A DNA stretch of 64,000 bases, taken from the NCBI GenBank assembly GCA_007644065.1, contig VJWN01000017.1:1-64000 (forward strand), in the 5' to 3' direction. Position 1 is the first letter of the stretch; the number at the start of each line of letters is the position of its first letter. Shown piece after piece: positions 49,301 through 61,112 of this stretch. This stretch comes from Margaritispora aquatica (taxonomy: Eukaryota; Ascomycota; Leotiomycetes; Helotiales; Discinellaceae). Below the pieces are notes generated by a model. It made no database searches, was not told the origin of the DNA, and worked only from the letters and a program-made list of their open reading frames with translations. Position numbers and translations under genes: made by a program.

Positions 49301-50620
49301 AGAAAAGCTCAGGCCCTAACTCGGTATACACCTTCTTATTCTGTTGCCAAGATGTTGGGTCTGCACCCTCTTGTGCTCAGCAAGATCACCTCTTCATTCT
49401 CTATGTCTGGTACAGGACAGATGCGCTTGAATCTTGGCTTGAACTTGAAGTTCGAGTCCAAGAAACTGAAGGTCCTGGGCTATTCTAGACGAACTGACAA
49501 GGGCTGGGAGTTTAGTGATAAGGCTATCGAGCTTCTCAGCTCATATATGAGCAAATTCCCTGAGTTTATCGCTGGAATTCAGCGTAACCCGCAGGGCAAC
49601 GAGTACGAACAAACGGATTTCTACCCTGCAGAAATTGCCTCTGAAAAGATCAAGGAGATCGTAGCATGGCTCAAATCCGTCAACTCCAAGGACTTTGAGA
49701 AGGTACCACTAGACGCAGAACAACTCGATTCCGAGGCTGTGATGGCAATTGAGAAGGCTGCTGACCATGCTTTGTCGCATGGTCCCGACGTTGACTTCAA
49801 GAAATTGAAGGGTGTTCCTAGAAACGCTTTGATGAAGCCTTCAGATGCTGAACATCGTCTCGGAAACCAGAAGTTCACTCTTGGTGATCGTATTGTCTAT
49901 GTCCAAGATTCGGGTCGAGTACCAATTGCGACACGTGGAACGGTTGTAGGAATATCGCGCACTTCACGAACAGCGACTCTTGATGTTGTCTTTGATGTTA
50001 CTTTTATGAGCGGAACTACACTTGGCGATCGCTGCACGCCATTTCGTGGTTCTACTGTACCAGTTATGTCGGTACTCAACTTGTCAAATAAGCAAGTCAT
50101 TGCTGGTTCAAAGGCTGCTGTGGAGAAGAGACCAGCACCTACCAGCACTCCCCTGACCGTTAATGGAGGTTATGGTGCGCCGGGTGGACGAGAACAGTAT
50201 AGAGAAGCTGGTGCACCCCCACCATTGAGAGGATCTTTCCGTGGAGCTTTGTCTGGTCAACATCAGAATCAGAACGGATATGGTCGAGGTAACTCTAATG
50301 GCAGAGGACGAGGACGAGGTGGAGGCCAGCAAACTTTCAATGATACCGCTGCGCCCCCTGTGTTCAATGGCGGCATTGCCATACGTGGTAATCAGCAAGG
50401 TCAAGTCGGTGGTGGTGGTGGCCGTGGTGGTCGAGGCAATTTCAGTGCTCCTTCTCAAGGATTCAATGCCGTTCCTCCACCTGCGAGCTTGGATGCTCGT
50501 GGCCGTGGTAATGGCAGGGGTCGAGGTCGTGGAAGAGGAGGTCCACACAGAGGACGAGGTGGCGGCCCAGCTGCTGCAAATGGCACAAACGGTGGTGGAG
50601 CAAACGGCGTGACAAACTAG
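46325..50620 (+). CDS. xrn1: 5'-3' exoribonuclease Xrn1
   Basis: Three exons, 46325-46730, 46777-48063 and 48111-50620, give 4,203 nt or 1,400 residues. Xrn1 degrades decapped 5'-monophosphate mRNA in the cytoplasm. The start MGVPKFFRW is the invariant N-terminus. The catalytic residues of the family are all in place: D35 (YLDMNG), D86 (AIDGVAPR), K93, E176 and E178 (GEGEHK), D206 and D208 (YGLDADLI). An acidic linker (about residues 460-480) separates the two nuclease segments; the tower and SH3-like parts follow. The last about 150 residues are RGG-rich, which fits recruitment to RNA granules. It shares the divergent promoter with hat2. Confidence 0.97.
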
Positions 50621-53469
50621 ATTCTCGGATTTGTATCAGGAGAATTATGTTGGATGGCTTTTCTGGATGGGCATTAACACGGGTCATGATTTCATGAGTA
50701 TGAAGTAATGATTCGATAAGTTTTTGTATTTTTATAGAAGCCATTGTCGATGGACCATTGCTCAGAAAGGCGCTGGCATTAGTGGAGCGTAGAAAAGCGA
50801 TTGGAAGGGCTGTTTTTGTAAGATTAGACTTTTATGAGTGATAATTGAGCTTTTCAGCCTAGGGTGTTGTGATTTTAATATGGTGTGATATGTGATGATG
50901 CCCATTTTCAAACTAATTCCCCAAGTCTGTTACTCTGTGGAGTGGTACCTGTAAGTCAATCTGTGGTAAGCAAATTATTTCTTTACATGACTGAGTTTTG
51001 ATCTGAGATGATTTAGGCAAACTTTCCTGACGCTGTAATGGCCAGATTCACCACTGTAGCCAAAACAAGAAATAATGGATGAAAGTGAGTCGTCTCAAGA
51101 GATGTCCTCAAAAACTTAAAAGTAAGTTTCCTCATAGCAGTACTGCAAAAAAACACGCCGGCTTCAGCCACTATCCATGAAGATCGTTTAAATAAGGATT
51201 TACTGATGTTCTAGAGCAGTCATCGTATCGGCTACGAATGAACGAGATGAGGTTCGGAATGCATCATCCAAAGCTTTTCTGCTGGCATTCAAGTGCACAA
51301 CCTGCCCAGCACTAAAGACGTACTAACCTTCAGATTCGTATCGATTCTATCTTTCTTCGTGGTTCTGTCCATATTCTTCGCGTGTTTTTTTTGTAATCCA
51401 CACTCTCTCATACCCACAATGCTGGTCTCATTGTCTTTCGTAATTCTTCCAATCCTTAATCTGACACTCGATCGATATCTTCACTCACAGCAAAACATCA
51501 CAATCCCAACTCCCCTCCTCCACCCATCCACCCATCCACCCATTCAAACCCTTCCTCCCCCCTTACCATACTCACCACCCCAAAACCAAACCCCAACAAA
51601 TCCCTCCTCCCATAATATACCTGGAAGAAATCGGAAAGCTATAGTCATTAATAGCTAGGTAGCAGAGAAGCGAAGAAGTAAACGCGGAAAGAAAAGGAAA
51701 CCGAACAACTCAAACGAGGCACTTGGTGGTGGCACTAAATAAGTAATCGGCGTCATAGGTAGGTACTTATAAGGATCAAAATAACTCAGTCCCAACACCT
51801 CGGCTCTCGCGGCTGCTAGTAGAATTGCCTAAGTCCCTTAATAATTAATTGACGCCGTCCGCGCCATGGCTGGGTCAGAAGGAGGGGAAGGCGGGATGGG
51901 AAGGATCTCGCTTAGTAGTCCATCACCATAACTGACCGCAGCTCCTCTCCACGACAGGCGTTGATCCCTTGTGTAAGGTAGGTACCTAGGTTCTTAATTA
52001 CTTTACTGCCCTGCTTGTCTCTCTTCCACAGATCTCACCCATCAGTAAACTAAGTATCAACTGCTGTTCGTAGCCCTGCCGTTCTGTCAAAAAGACTGCC
52101 TGCCTATCCCATTTGCACCCAGTCTGTCAACAAGAATGCCTCATCATTTAGAGATTATTCATCCTCTCTGCCTTTCCTGCCCACACCACACTAAATCCAA
52201 TCTCAAGCCAATCACACCTCAAGACCAACAATTGAGCTTCAAAAGCGTGTAGTATTGATGCTAGCTTTAGTTACGGACGGTCTACCTATGTAAAAACACA
52301 CCCAGCCACCCACCCCATCCAACCCCCTCAGTAAAGTAAGACCGAACCGCAACAACCACACAAATACACAAATGAGCGTAAGAAGTAAATAAATAAATAA
52401 ATAACTGTGAGCAGAAAACAAGGAAAAATAAAGAAAAATAAAGAGGAAATAACCACGCAGTCTCAGTCCATCCGCCCATTTTCAGCTCCCGCCCCACCAG
52501 CGCCCGCTCCCCCCATACTCCAAGTCTTAGATCTTGAAAGCATTGCCAAGCAACCCGATTTTTGATATCTTTTTTCCCTATCCATCCAACCATCCTTCTA
52601 CCAACACCAACCAACACAGCATTTGATTTCACAATTTGACCCACCCGATTACCGAAGCCCGGGAAGTACTGACACAAGCAATCTTGAGACTCCCATGATA
52701 CCTTTTCCATCCTGCTCCCCACCGAAAAGAATCCTCCGCAGCCACATCGGGCGAATGAAAGGCAACAAGGAGAAAAACTATAAACTGAATGACAATGACG
52801 GAAATTGGACAATTTGACAATTTAACATTCGAACACAAAATACAGTAAGAAATAAAAGTTGCGCACGACACATCCAAGTATAACCTGAATCCCAACTCTA
52901 CAACCCAAACAAACTCGTTCCCTTAATTGCCATCCGATTTACGAACTCTAGATAACTTGAGCAAATCGCATGTTGAACCAGTAAATGGGAATTTGGCGAG
53001 AAGAATCCATATTAAAACCAGGATGAGCTGAGACCTTGTTTCGAAACAAACACCACCATTCCAAACGCATAGCCCCTATCGCTATGCACCGAAGCAACGA
53101 CAGACCAAACAATGCCCATGATCCTAAGATGTATGCCCCCCCGCAAATGACCTCAATTTGTGCACGCAATGTCGTGGGTATCTAACCCAAGATTGCCTGA
53201 TTGCCCGAGTCCCACCTTTCCCATGTTGTACCCATTTAGCCCGCTATCCATCCGCATGAAGAAACTCCCCATCCATTCAACAAACTATTCGAAATGTATC
53301 CGGATTGACTTGATTGCGATATTGACGTGGTAAGTTTTCGATGTATGTCCCAAAACCATTTTCTTTATGCCGCCCACCCACCAACCACAAAAGACGGAGA
53401 CGCAAAACAGAATCAAGAACTAAACGTGCAAAGAGTGTGATGAACAAGGTTCGAATGCAGATACGGCAT
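50621..53469. other. Gene-free stretch, no gene seen
   Basis: 2.85 kb with pyrimidine-rich parts (51,500-51,600 and 52,280-52,330) and an AATA run near 52,388-52,403. A 121-codon frame at 51,293 is judged chance. Part of 52,100-53,469 may be a long 3' UTR of the minus-strand gene that ends at 53,470. Confidence 0.4.
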
Positions 53470-55704
53470 TTAAGCTGGGGACTTGCTTGGTACAAGTTGT
53501 GCTGAGCCGCCATTCTGGCGAGCATCGCCACTCATTGACAGGCTGTTGATGCCAGCAGAGAGGAAGGCAAATGGATCGCTCTCTCCTTGTTGGCCATAGT
53601 AGGGTCCAGCAGACGCTGGTCCGTTGCTGGCAGATTGGAACGCAGCTTCAGCGGATCTGCTGTCAAAAGGACCTGCAGAGTGAGCTCCACCAGATGGACC
53701 ACCGAAGTGTGTGTTCACCGGTTGGTATTGATTGGCCGAGGCGCCAAGTCCTGAAGGAAGAGCATATGTGCTTGGTGGACCACCGAAATGTTGACCTCCG
53801 TATCCACCACCTGAGCCAAAGCCGCTTGAAGTAGAAGCGAAAGCACCTGGACCTGGAGTAGACATCATTGCACCACCGCCATAGTTGTTGGGAGGATCCA
53901 TTGGAGATGGGTATCCGGAATCGGCTACGACAGCAGCACCTGCACGACTAGCTCCACAACGCAAGCAGCTGACATTCTTTGCAAAGTTGTGATAACCACA
54001 TCCGTCTGATCCGCACTTCCAATCACCAGCGCGGAAGGGAACTACACCGCCGCTGCCTCCCATGCGACCACCACCATGTCCTCCCATGTTACCGTGATGA
54101 CCCATGTGTTGTGGGGGAGGCATCATAGCCGGTGGGCCATGGCCGTAACCACCGCCATAACCACCACCATAGCCACCCATAGGATCACTACTAGGGTTAG
54201 CAGGGAATGAGCATCTGAAGCAAGCTGTTCGGCGCTGGAAGTTAGAAAATCCACATGATGGGCAAGTCCAATCTCCTGGACGGGGGCGGTTCTTGGATGG
54301 AGGGAATGGTGTGAGGATATCCTGTGCCCGATCGAGAACACGGCTTGAAGATGGAGAGACTTCGATAGCTTTCTCGTTCAGAGCACGACCATTCATGCAT
54401 AAGCTCTCGGCTGCCTGGTGAGGAGTTAGACAATGACCTCTTGAATAAAAGAACTTCAATAGGTTATTTGCAGAGGAATGCAGCAGCTTGTCATATAGCA
54501 ATAGGACACACTCCCAAGGTGCAGATACAACAAGCTGCTGAATTTTGCAAGCATGACAGTACATGAAGAGATGAAAGAGAGAATTAAAGCTGACCTCTTC
54601 GTGAGATGAGAACACGGCAAATCCAGAGCCGGTGGGCTTGTGTTGATCTGGTGTACGGAGAGTCCAGAAAGCAATTGGGCGGCCACCAAATTGGGTGAAC
54701 CAGCTCTCCAACTCTGATTGAGTGGTGTCGTGGGGAAGGCCTGCCATGTGAAGAACTTTGCTTCTCTCGGACAAGAAAGCACGAACGTCGGCACGGGCAT
54801 CCATTGGTCGAGTCATGACATCGTGATGCTCATGAGCTGGTTGGGACTTTCTAATCAACCCGCGGAGGACTCTAGACAAGGTAACAGCCTCCTCCATAGC
54901 TCTGCGTGGTGATGCTGGAGCCAAAGCTTGTAGGTGAAAAGGGAGGTTGTGCTTGATGGGAGCGCTACCTTGCACAGGCTCGACCTCTAGAGCAGCACAG
55001 ATATTGGCCAACATGGAAGGACCGAATGGTAACGATTCTGGATGATGTTGTTGCCATCTTTGATACTCGGTTCGCAGATCAAAAGTTCTTGAGTGTTGTA
55101 GATAAGGTGGAAGTACGACTGCCTTGTCTCGAGCCTCACGAGGCAATTGTACTCGAAGGTCCCAGCTGTCAAGTGTAACAAAGGAGAAATCGAGACCTTT
55201 GGTGATTAGATGTTCGTTTGCAAATGCATCGAACCGATTGATAGCATCACGGAAAGTGCCGGCATTACGAACATGTTCCCATGTGAGAGTTGTCAAGCTG
55301 GCTACAGAAAGTGAGGTTAGCTACATTTTTCTTGGATCTGACTTTGGTCTTTGAGCTTCGCAGATTGATTCTTGGCATCAAGTGCTTGGAATTTGCAGCT
55401 TGTTCTTGAACTTACTGCAAAGAGGCGTGATGGGAGTGTTGATCGGTTTGACGAGAACACTTTCTCTGTGGATCTGCACTCCAAAAGTTAGCAATTGCTT
55501 CCTCTTATTGCTCAAGCAGATATGGACTTAATGCACCTCTTCGCAGTTTGAAGCGTTTAGGAGTATCCATCCAAGCTCAATGACTTCTGCAGAGTCTTTG
55601 GTGACATAGACTCCATGTTCGTCGCAGGTTGTGGCAACATGAATCACAACGTAGCAGTCTAGATTGCTTTGCTGGCTCTGTTGATTCTGATTAACAACTG
55701 ACAT
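53470..55704 (-). CDS. Eri1-like exonuclease-fold protein with RRM-like segment and two RanBP2 zinc fingers
   Basis: Four exons: 55704-55537, 55473-55416, 55301-54595 and 54414-53470. The sum is 1,878 nt, or 625 residues. The N-terminal about 230 residues have the layout of an Eri1/THEX1 DEDDh exonuclease: LDCYVVIHVATTC, then TPLCTSLTTLT and FVTLDSWDL. In the first motif His and Ala stand where Asp and Glu are expected, and the last motif also lacks the usual His. It is therefore probably catalytically dead. A short RRM-like stretch follows (KVLHMAGLP ... GSGFAVFSSHEE). Two RanBP2-type zinc fingers come next (GDWTCPSCGFSNFQRRTACFRC and GDWKC...NVSCLRC). The Gly/Met/Pro-rich C-terminus is disordered. 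A role in RNA binding is inferred. The third intron (54415-54594) is 180 nt with no stop. Confidence 0.85.
54415..54594 (-). other. Stopless 180-nt intron, retention candidate
   Basis: Canonical ends GTCAGC...CACCAG inside the RRM-like segment. Its length is a multiple of three and it has no in-frame stop, so retention would insert 60 residues rather than truncate the protein. Removal restores a continuous RRM (HEEAAESLCMNGR), so I treat it as an intron. Confidence 0.7.
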
Positions 55705-58700
55705 GGTGGGTTGAGGTTCTCCGATCTGCAGACTGGCTCTTGAAGCTGAGATCCTTCTTGCAGATAGATATGTAGGTGTTGGGCCGGTGCTGTACTTGTG
55801 GCAGAGAGAGAGTGAGAAATTGCTCTACTCTAGTTCAGTATTAAATACCAGGTCCAGGTCCAGGTTTATTTGTAGGTTGCAGATCTGATAGATCTGCTCT
55901 GTGGTATTGGTGTTGCTGTTTTTGTCGTTGATCAATTAACAATCTATTGATCTGGGTGGTTAGTTAGGTAGGTAAGATATAATCACTTTTTGGCTGGCGT
56001 GAAGGATAAAAGAAAAGGGGAGGATGGAGACGAGGACGTGGATGAGGGTGATTGTGATGAGGTAAGGTGGAGCACCTGTGATGGAAAATGTAATTGAGCA
56101 GGAGCAGGAGCAACAGCAGGAGCAGGGTATTACCGTATTCAGGGGGGAACGAGGAAAATAGGAAGGGGAGGACTTGCAAATGGAAACCTCGTTGAAGGTA
56201 AAAGCCAGTAAATCTCCGTGCAAAACATTGAATTGCTTGGTGCTTGGTACTTGGTGCTTGCTTGGGACACCGGCGGAAAGTCCAGCCTCGGCCGGGCTTC
56301 AGATTCGCTATTGCCGTTGGGTTCAGCCTGCAGCCGTATGTGGCTGGTAAGGTCCTGGTACTGTAGAAAATACCTTAGGTAACACTCACAATATAATTGA
56401 TTTTGATGCTGAGGTTCAACACTTTGTTGAATTTGCGAGCTCACGAAGTAAGGTATGAAAGCGAGGGGACCAGCTGATATATAGATAAATTCATTTGTTT
56501 AGTCTCAAATCTCAAACTTCATGACCTCATCCGTCAGTTCCGCAGGAACCAAAATGCGCTTGAAATTGCTGGATTCTTAGGACATGAACGGAAGATGGTT
56601 AGATGTGTCTAACAGTTCTTTCTCTTAGGTTGAGAACAATTTAGGAGCTCTCCACAAGTGACAGGATTGAGGATCTAGACGAGCTAGTATTGGTACTTTC
56701 TGTCCCTATATAAATCTATTGTAAATGGATCAGTACTATGTAGGTAGCATTCGTATGAAAGGCAGCATAGCTCGAGAGCTAAGCGAAACTCATTATGAAC
56801 ATACAGCTTCCCCTCAGCGGGATTGTCACTGCTGCTAGCTAATTTAAGGTATAGTTTAGTACCTTAGATAGCTAGGTAGCTAGAGAGCGATAGGTACCTA
56901 GCCGGTGTTGGTGTTGGTGTTGGTCCCGATGCTAAGTATCTTAGGTCAACCCTTAAACATTACCAATGGAGGTTCACGACATGATTCCATACAAACTCAC
57001 CTCTGCTCCTGTTGTAACTATCATCAACCAAAATCCAAAGCAAATCGAGATCATGGTCAGTTTAGTGACTCCAAGCCGTGTAACACTTAGCCTCACCTAT
57101 CACCTATCAATCGGCATGAGCGGCAATTGTAAGCGCGACGAAGCTTTGACAAGTACGTTACGGTAATTATAGGGCAATATGCCAACAAAGTTAGCAAACA
57201 CTTATCCCTCCGCCATCATGGTACAGTAATACATGCGCTTCGTTATCCTCTCAGCATCTCTCTCTTTACAGGTCGTGGAAGCTTAATTGCTAACGGAGAA
57301 CCATGAACTATGAACCGTGAACAATCTAGCAAACCACAAACACCTCTAACATCAACAACCAACTCAATCCTCTTTAATTCTGACACCTTGCCACACATAG
57401 TCAAACCCGTGTATCTGTTTGCATGGTATCGTGTGGCATTGGAGCAAGCAAGGCATGGATTAGGGTAAAGCCTTGTCGAGCAAAGATAGCTACCAAACCT
57501 CTCTCTCCTTTTACCCCTTCATATCATGAATCTAATTGGGGTACAGATGGGTACAAGTGCATGATCAATTACCTCGTAAAGTACACCGTACGGAGCTGTG
57601 CCCTTCCGCATTGAGCTCGTATATACATCCCCATGGATTCCCATCACTCGGGTCCGGATCCACGTTATTTTGTCTTACATCCCGACGCCAACATAGAAAC
57701 GGCAACAGCCCAGTGAGAACGTTGAGAACTTGAGTGGAGGACAACTGGACAAAGGAACGAAGAAGACGAATGAATTGAGGAAATCCCACCCAATCGGCCA
57801 GCAACCACGTCCAAAGCTCAGACATTCTCCGAGACATTCAATGGCAGCTCGAGCCGGAGCCGTTGACAAACCTCCAATTGCATATTCAGCATAAACCCCA
57901 TGCCAGACATTTGGGGGTGCACAATCCATCCAAAATGGGAGTATTGGATGTTGCTTTTCGTGTCACTTGTCAACTTCTTACAATCACAAACGCGAGACGA
58001 ATCCCCTTTCTTCGGAATTCCAAGGGGAACGAAGGAACACCAACATCTCTACGGAAGCATGGGAACTTCACGATCGAGTTACGCAAGCCCAACATCGCAC
58101 ACAAGTTCTTCCATATTAGACACTTCCAAGAAGATGCACAACAATCAAGTTATGCCCACCTCCTATTTACGCGAGTGCATCAGAAAGGCAGCTCCTCCGT
58201 CGATTCCTTGGCCTTCCATTTCCCAATTCTGATCCGACTTGTCCGGATGTCCATTTGTTTCAAGTTTAAAGTCCTTGGGTAATGATCTACAGCACTGCCA
58301 CCCTCTCAAATCTCGACAAGCAACTAAATCGACTCATCATGACTTTCTTACCAAGCTCTCGGAGAGGACAACTTGGAGTTTGTATCGTTGGTAGGTGTTC
58401 AGTTGTATTTTGGTCACGGAAAGCTGCATATTGAAATGCGTTTGTTCTGGCAACTTGTAATCATCCTAGGCTAGTGCCGGAGATTGAGGACGAAATCATT
58501 GGATTTCGGAAATTTGACGCGTTAGCCGCGCTTATGAATTGAGTTTTGTTCAACAAAAGGGAGGAAGCAAGGGTCAAAAGTGCAAGTGCAGAGCCTCCTT
58601 TGTTTCCGTTTGGATTTGCTGTCATTTGGTGAAGCGTGCAGCAGTTGCCAAGAAAATTGGTACGTGGTCACATGACTCGAACCGTGTGTGGACAGCTCTT

Positions 58701-60659
58701 GCAGTGATGAGTTCTTTGAGCATGAAAGATCTCAGTTAGTATATCATGCAATGCACAGTATATTGCGTCTGAAAGTCGTTGTCGTGCAACTTTGGTCCCA
58801 AAAGCGATTGACTTCTCGACCGAGAATCATATGCAACACAAGCTTACATATTTTGTCTATCTGCTCATACTTCCTCCCTGCTCTGCTCCACAAATCCTAC
58901 CATCTCTCTTAGGTTGCAAGCCGTCGCAATTATGTGAGATGCAGACGTGTATCAAAGTAGCTATGAAGTGCTCTAAGTCTGCCGATTACTCAATTAATGT
59001 CGTCATAATGCCTTAGCAAGTATCTATAGGCACTTCTATCCATTATCAGAATTGTGTATCTTTATGTACCTACTCTGATACTGTTTTCTCGGAGATTCTT
59101 ACTATCATTGCGAGAGGGTGGCTCTACTATTACAATCGAGATATCGGGTGTCAAAAATGGCGATGAATTCACTAAGTGCAGCCAATTTCAATTAATGACT
59201 GAGACACGAAGGCCACGATAGATGATGCAAGTTGCAAAACTTTCACGCTAGATGTCCGAAGGACGTGTCATTGACGCAATATGCTAAAGGAGAGTGTGGG
59301 TATTCTCGCTCACGCCAAGGCCTAATTAACCACGTGCCCAATATTGGCTTGATTTTTAAGATAACATACAACCATGAGAAACCTGTCTGCTATTACTCAT
59401 CATGCTTTTGAACACATATGGCAGTTAGGTAGATCACAGGCGTGCAACAACACTTCTATGATCTAGTCTAAGTGAATTGATGAGGCAGGTGACATCGACT
59501 AAAATCAAGTGTATCCTTAGCGAATATGTCATCAATGATGGCCATTATCAAGATTTCATTATCCTACAATTACTCTAATATTGTTCCCTCAACATTTAGT
59601 ACCATTAGTTCAAACTAGAGAACTGATTCTAGGCATGGGTTTAGATCGTGAAGTATGAAGAAGCTCAAGCAGTGCTTGCGACCAGAAGCTGATACAGTAA
59701 CTGTAGAAAATTCATGTCTGATAATGCATTATCGATGCAATACGCTAATCAGGTAGACCTGGAGCTGTTCTTGCTCATAAAAAGCGCTGGCTAGGCAGAC
59801 GACAGATATCGATTCTAACTCGTGACTATCCAGCATAGTAACGCGAGGTGTTCATAGGCTATACTAACATGGAGGAAGAACTATAGCGGCAACTACTTGA
59901 CTAGAACATATGCCCGCGCTTCCCCGCCACAGTCGCTTCGAACTCGTCTGTTCGAGCTCAAATCCCGCCCTTCCGCAGCTCTCAAAGCACCGGCTACACT
60001 AAGGCTGATGTATTGCTCATAAATTGATGGGATCGCACAAACGGGGTTTCAGCCCTACCGTAAAGAATTAAGCCTAGTTCTGATAATCTCCGCGCGGTTG
60101 TTGTCACGTCGTTGTGACTTAGCTCTGTTCTGGGAGGTTAAGGTACCCATTTTGGGGGGGCTTTCTAAAAAGGGGAGGCACTAACCGACCTTCCGAATAA
60201 TCTAGTCACCAACCCTTCCGAGAAATCGAGGTTCTTTATCACTTTCATTTAGCGACCACAACAATTGTGAAGATGCTACTACGGGAGACTAAAGCTGCTT
60301 ATCAAGTTTGTTAGCATTTGAAACTTGTGTAAATTATCTTCATTTATGATTCTAGATCTTGCAGAGTTTGCAGTACTGACATCGATCAGAAGGTCAGCTG
60401 TGTCAACTGCCCTCAGGCCAAGACCTACGACTTCGTACGATGACATTCCGCATCGAATCGGCTTAGAAGAGATCCATAACAATGCAATCACATCCTCTAG
60501 ACTTCCACAAGTGATTCGGATCGTGAAGTCGGGGAACTTCGTATTTCTCATAGTCAGGCCAAGCCTTGAAACTGGCCTCTTCCTCTAGATCGGCGCTACT
60601 GGACTACCACACATTTTCTCTCGCAATCTTTCATCATTTCTAAAATATCTCGACACACA
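55705..60659. other. Large gene-poor stretch
   Basis: About 5 kb with no recognised gene. It contains the promoter of the exonuclease-fold gene, a GAGCAG-rich run near 56,096-56,126, and several TAGGTACC-like palindromic motifs (56,840-56,900). A short cysteine-rich frame near 60,345-60,442 is described under findings. Confidence 0.45.
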
Positions 60660-61112
60660 ATGGACATGTACCGATTCATCAAGCAGGAAATTCATATATT
60701 CATACTGGCTCGAAGATCAGTCTTGACAAAGATGGGGACATCTCTGTTGAACATGAGGTCAGCTATACATCACTTGACAAGCTAATAGCTCATTAGCATT
60801 GCTACTGGAATTCAGAATCACCAGGAACAGATCGATGGCCAAATCACAATCTCCAAGATGCTAGAGGACTGTGTGAGGTTTCGGAAAGCAATGAAAGGTC
60901 ACTCAACACCACCAATCTGCAGATTCGTCAACAATATGGGTCGACGCAGACGGAGGACACATATTGCACCCAGTCTACAAGAACAGCTATTCTCAGGGTC
61001 AGGACCATTGCTCCTTCCCATCAACAAAGCAGATATGAGCGTTTGTGGGAAATTATACTTGCCAGCCGAGTCTTGCAGGAACAACAAAACAGCACATGTG
61101 TCATGGACTTAG
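60660..61112 (+). CDS. Possible small spliced gene of unknown function
   Basis: Two exons, 60660-60757 and 60797-61112, joined by a 39-nt intron (GTCAGC...CATTAG with a GCTAAT branch-like site), give 414 nt or 137 residues. A pyrimidine-rich leader and the start context ACACAATGGAC support the start. The first 75 residues are predicted to be helical (MDMYRFIKQEIHIF..., then a segment like SKMLEDCVRFRKAMKG). I do not recognise the family. Other splice choices give a different C-terminus (one frame reads through a Trp/Glu-rich segment ending about 61,139), so the 3' half is uncertain. It may be a decayed gene. Confidence 0.35.

Noticed and set aside
51293..51658. 121-codon open frame with a hydrophobic start
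   Set aside because: The second half is a Pro/Thr low-complexity translation of pyrimidine-rich DNA. More likely non-coding.
57565..58282. Overlapping open frames on both strands
   Set aside because: None shows domain-like conservation, a start context or joinable introns.
59935..60000. Possible tRNA T-arm (GAGCTCAAATCCC)
   Set aside because: No matching D arm or acceptor stem at the correct spacing.
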